A DNA stretch of 64,000 nt, taken from assembly GCA_021464245.1 (NCBI GenBank), contig JADCRB010000008.1, positions 371,590 to 435,589 on the forward strand, read 5' to 3'. The position numbers and the translations under genes were made by a program. The notes below the pieces were generated by a model. The model made no database searches. It was given only the letters and a program-made list of their open reading frames with translations, and had not been told where the DNA came from. Of the stretch, positions 61,616 through 64,000 are shown piece after piece. The stretch's first letter is position 1; each line of letters starts with the position of its first letter. Origin of the DNA: Carallia brachiata. Taxonomy: Eukaryota; Streptophyta; Magnoliopsida; Malpighiales; Rhizophoraceae.

Positions 61616-62465
61616 GATAGTAAGAGAATTAGTAAAAAGAATATGAATAGAGAGAGAAAAATGAGAGAGATGGTAGAGAGAGAATAAATAGAGAGAATGA
61701 TAGAGAGAGAAAAAGGAGAGAGAAAGAGAGTAAAAAGAAAATGAATAGAGACAGAAAAGAGAGAGAAAGGGTAAAGACAGAATGAGTAAACAAAATGGTA
61801 GAGAGAGAAAAATGAGAGAGAGAGGGTAGGGAGAGAATAAGTACAGAGACTGGTAAAGTAAGAAAAAGGAGAGAGAGTTTGGGTAGAGAGAGCATGAGTA
61901 GAAAAAATAGTAGAGAGAGAAAAAGGACAGAGAGAGGGCAGCGAGAATGATAGAGTGAGAAAATGAGAGATAGTGTGAGTAGACAGAGAATGGTAGAGAT
62001 AAACATGAGAGAAAGAGAGAGAGAGGTAGAGAGAGAACGAGTAGAGAGATTGGTAGAGTAAGAAAAAAGAGAGAGAGTGAGTAGGGAGAGAATGGTAGAG
62101 AGAGAAAAGGGAGAGAGAGTATGAGTAGAGAGAATGATTGAGGGAGAAAAAGGAGAGAGAGAGAGAGAGAGAGAGTAGATAGGGGGAGAATGAGTAGAGA
62201 GAACGGTAAAAAGAGAGAAAGGAGAGAAGGTAGGAAAAGAATGAGTAAAGAGAATAGTACAAAGAGAAAAAAGAGAGAGATAATAGAGAAAGAATGGTAA
62301 AGATAGAAAAAAGGAGAGAGAGGGTAAAGAGAGAATAAGTAGATAGAGAAAAAATATAGAGGAATAGAGAGAGAATGAGTAAAGAGAGATACAGTAAAGA
62401 GAGTAGATAGAGATAGTGAGAAAAAATATAGACAAAAAAGTAAAAAATAAAATGAGAAAGTTATC
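61616..62465. repeat. ~850-bp polypurine (GA-rich) degenerate minisatellite
   Basis: The plus strand is almost entirely purine, built from variants of a unit resembling agagagaatgagtagagag followed by aatggtagagagagaaaaag, with a period of roughly 40-50 bp. Three overlapping minus-strand open frames of 245-293 codons (Ser/Leu/Phe/Tyr-rich) arise simply because the complementary polypyrimidine strand lacks stop codons. They are not treated as genes. Confidence 0.85.
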
Positions 62466-62938
62466 ATTTATTATTTTTTTAATTTGTTTTTTCTTTAAAA
62501 AATATTTTTAACTTTTCAACAAAAAATAAAAAATAAAATCAATATCAAACATATATTTTTTTTTGGTAAAAATAAAAAAAAATCAAAAAATTTAATCCAT
62601 ACCAAACGGGCCTAAACCTTTCCCCAAAAAGAAAAAAGTGGCAGGCTAATATTCCTTCTGACACTCAGATCATATTTTGACAGCTAGAAAGTCCATTAAA
62701 AAAAATTCAAACTTATTGCTAAGATAATGTAATTGGAGAAATGTGGCAAGGAAGTGCCTAGAAAAACAACTTGTTGGAGGATACGGCAAATGACTGGCAG
62801 TCCAATTCACATAATAACAATAAGGCAAAGGTAAGACAAGAAGTAGTGCTCAGGAATGAGTAGAAAGAAGATCATATGTCTGTTGTCAAGCAAAACCATC
62901 TAGAGTTAAATTACAACAGTTGCAACTTTCTTCACAAA
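62466..62938. other. 3' flank of the pseudokinase gene
   Basis: AT-rich flank; the part next to 62939 is probably 3' UTR on the minus strand. The phrase ccataccaaacgggcc near 62600 looks like a MITE end, but a partner was not found. Confidence 0.35.
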
Positions 62939-64000
62939 TTAGAGCATTTCCATTCTCTGTGAAGCTGGGGTCTTAATGATCTGCAATATTTGCACAACTT
63001 CTGCCATGGAAGGCCTGCTTGAAGGGATTTGGGAGGTGCACACTAGGGCCAGCTTAAGCACAGGCAAAACCTCATCTTCAGGGCAATCCCCCATGCTTGG
63101 ATCAACACAATCCCAAACATTCCCTTCCTCAAGCAAGACCCTCACATGGTCATTCAGAATCACCACATTGTGTTCACCATATTCTACTGGCCTTTTGCCT
63201 GTGACAAGCTCTAGAATCAAAATTCCAAAGCCATAGACATCGCATTTCTCGTTGACCCGCAAGCTCTGGCATGCTAGTTCTGGTGCCACATAGCCTAATG
63301 CACTCTGGAATCTGTTACTCATGACATGCCTGTCGAGCTTGGTCAAAAGCCTGGCAAGCCCGAAATCTGAAATCTTTGGGTTCAAATTCTCGTCAAGTAG
63401 GATGTTGCTTGGCTTGATGTTGTAGTGGATGATTGGCGGACGAAAAGAATGATGCAAGTGAGCTAGTCCCTGCGCTGTACCTATCACAATTTTGAATCTA
63501 TTAGCCCAAGTAAGAGATGGAGATGAAGGTGGCCTCTCATGGAGCTTGGCTTGCAAGCTGCCATTGGGTACATACTCCGTTATTAATAGCTGCAATTGAG
63601 GAGACCAGTAGTACCCTTCCAATGATACTAGATTTTGGTGCCTTGCTTTTCCTAAAACTCTAACTTCTCGATCAAAATCTTCAGGATATTGTATTATATT
63701 TGCTGTGACAAGCTTCTTGATTGCCACCATTCTTCCTTGTGAACCCAATGAAACCTTGTAAACAGCTCCGAAAACACCTTCTCCGACTTCTGCAGCCTTG
63801 CTGAGGAGAGATTCTGGATTTTTTACGGAGTCAGGGGATGATCTCGGATCAAACAAAACGACCTTGCCAGTGGTTGGATTCCAAACCTTGAAGAGCTGGA
63901 GCACATGCTTTCCAGGGCATTATCTACAAAATTGGGCCTTCTACGGGCTGATATGTTCAGAAGGCTGATGACTATCACACCCAACACAATGAATACAGCT
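62939..64000 (-). CDS. LRR receptor-like pseudokinase (At3g28040 type), C-terminal part, one frame break
   Basis: The window holds the C-terminal part; the gene continues beyond 64000, where the LRR ectodomain should lie. From the edge, the frame shows a membrane segment (AVFIVLGVIVISLLN), a basic stop-transfer (ARRR) and a juxtamembrane part (NFVDNALESMCSSSSR). The kinase-like domain follows: GEGVFGAVYK loop, VAIKKL lysine, HYNIKPSN in place of the HRD catalytic loop, SDFGLAR, YVAPELA, and the C-terminal SSRPSMAEVVQILQ. Loss of the HRD aspartate fits the family's label as probably inactive. One A is missing in ggaa(a)tcc (plus-strand about 63879-63882), so the membrane and kinase parts are in different frames. 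Relatives are plasma-membrane LRR-RLKs linked to vascular or cell-division signalling. The stop is at 62939-62941. Confidence 0.9.

Noticed and set aside
61525..62467. Three overlapping minus-strand open frames of 245-293 codons, rich in Ser/Leu/Phe/Tyr
   Set aside because: They are produced by a polypyrimidine repeat that has no stop codons in several frames. The translations are pure low complexity with no domain, and all three frames are open at once.
1..64000. Functional gene cluster or operon-like system among the eight genes
   Set aside because: The products belong to unrelated pathways, lie on both strands with several kilobases between most of them, and show no shared regulatory motif that I could see.

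Overview
The window is plant nuclear DNA. Compact exons with GT-AG introns alternate with AT-rich intergenic DNA full of miniature transposons, and every recognisable protein belongs to a land-plant family. Protein similarity recalled from memory points to a eudicot, probably a rosid near Citrus (Sapindales). That placement is inference and unchecked. No prokaryotic, viral or CRISPR-like content was seen.

Layout: (1) 1-7.1 kb, intergenic: an LTR-like remnant, a possible SINE and three MITE/foldback elements. (2) 7.16-11.19 kb (+), six-exon bHLH transcription factor. (3) 13.16-15.27 kb (+), RABA5-type small GTPase. (4) 17.2-19.4 kb (-), seven-exon pirin-like cupin. (5) 24.2-32.9 kb (+), 14-exon signal peptide peptidase-like aspartyl protease. 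(6) 36.1-46.3 kb (+), 24-exon trithorax-type histone H3K4 methyltransferase (ATX1/ATX2 group). (7) 48.7-50.3 kb (+), chitinase-like protein of the CTL1/POM1 group. (8) 52.9-58.9 kb (-), ten-exon A1 aspartic protease with a GPI-signal-like tail. (9) 62.9 kb to the window edge (-), C-terminal part of an LRR receptor-like pseudokinase of the At3g28040 type. The genes are unrelated neighbours and form no operon or pathway cluster. Two products (CTL1-like and the receptor-like protein) belong to families treated as catalytically dead or altered, and the sequence shows the altered residues.

Main observation: four of the eight genes carry small indels that break otherwise perfect exon frames. These are a 2-nt gain in the bHLH gene, a 1-nt gain and a 1-nt loss in the SPPL gene, a 1-nt gain in the ATX gene and a 1-nt loss in the pseudokinase. 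Most sit in short homopolymers, and the downstream exons keep perfect splice phase. Residual assembly error, or a haplotype with several broken alleles, is more likely than long-dead pseudogenes. Splice phase was checked by hand for every exon boundary listed.

Other points of note: a GC-AG intron in the ATX gene; an in-frame upstream AUG in the pirin gene, just below a TATA box, that would add a targeting-like N-terminus; several foldback elements with tandemly repeated arms; an 850-bp polypurine minisatellite; and a GC-rich patch near 52.0 kb that may belong to an unannotated minus-strand transcript. I did not find a convincing new biological system.
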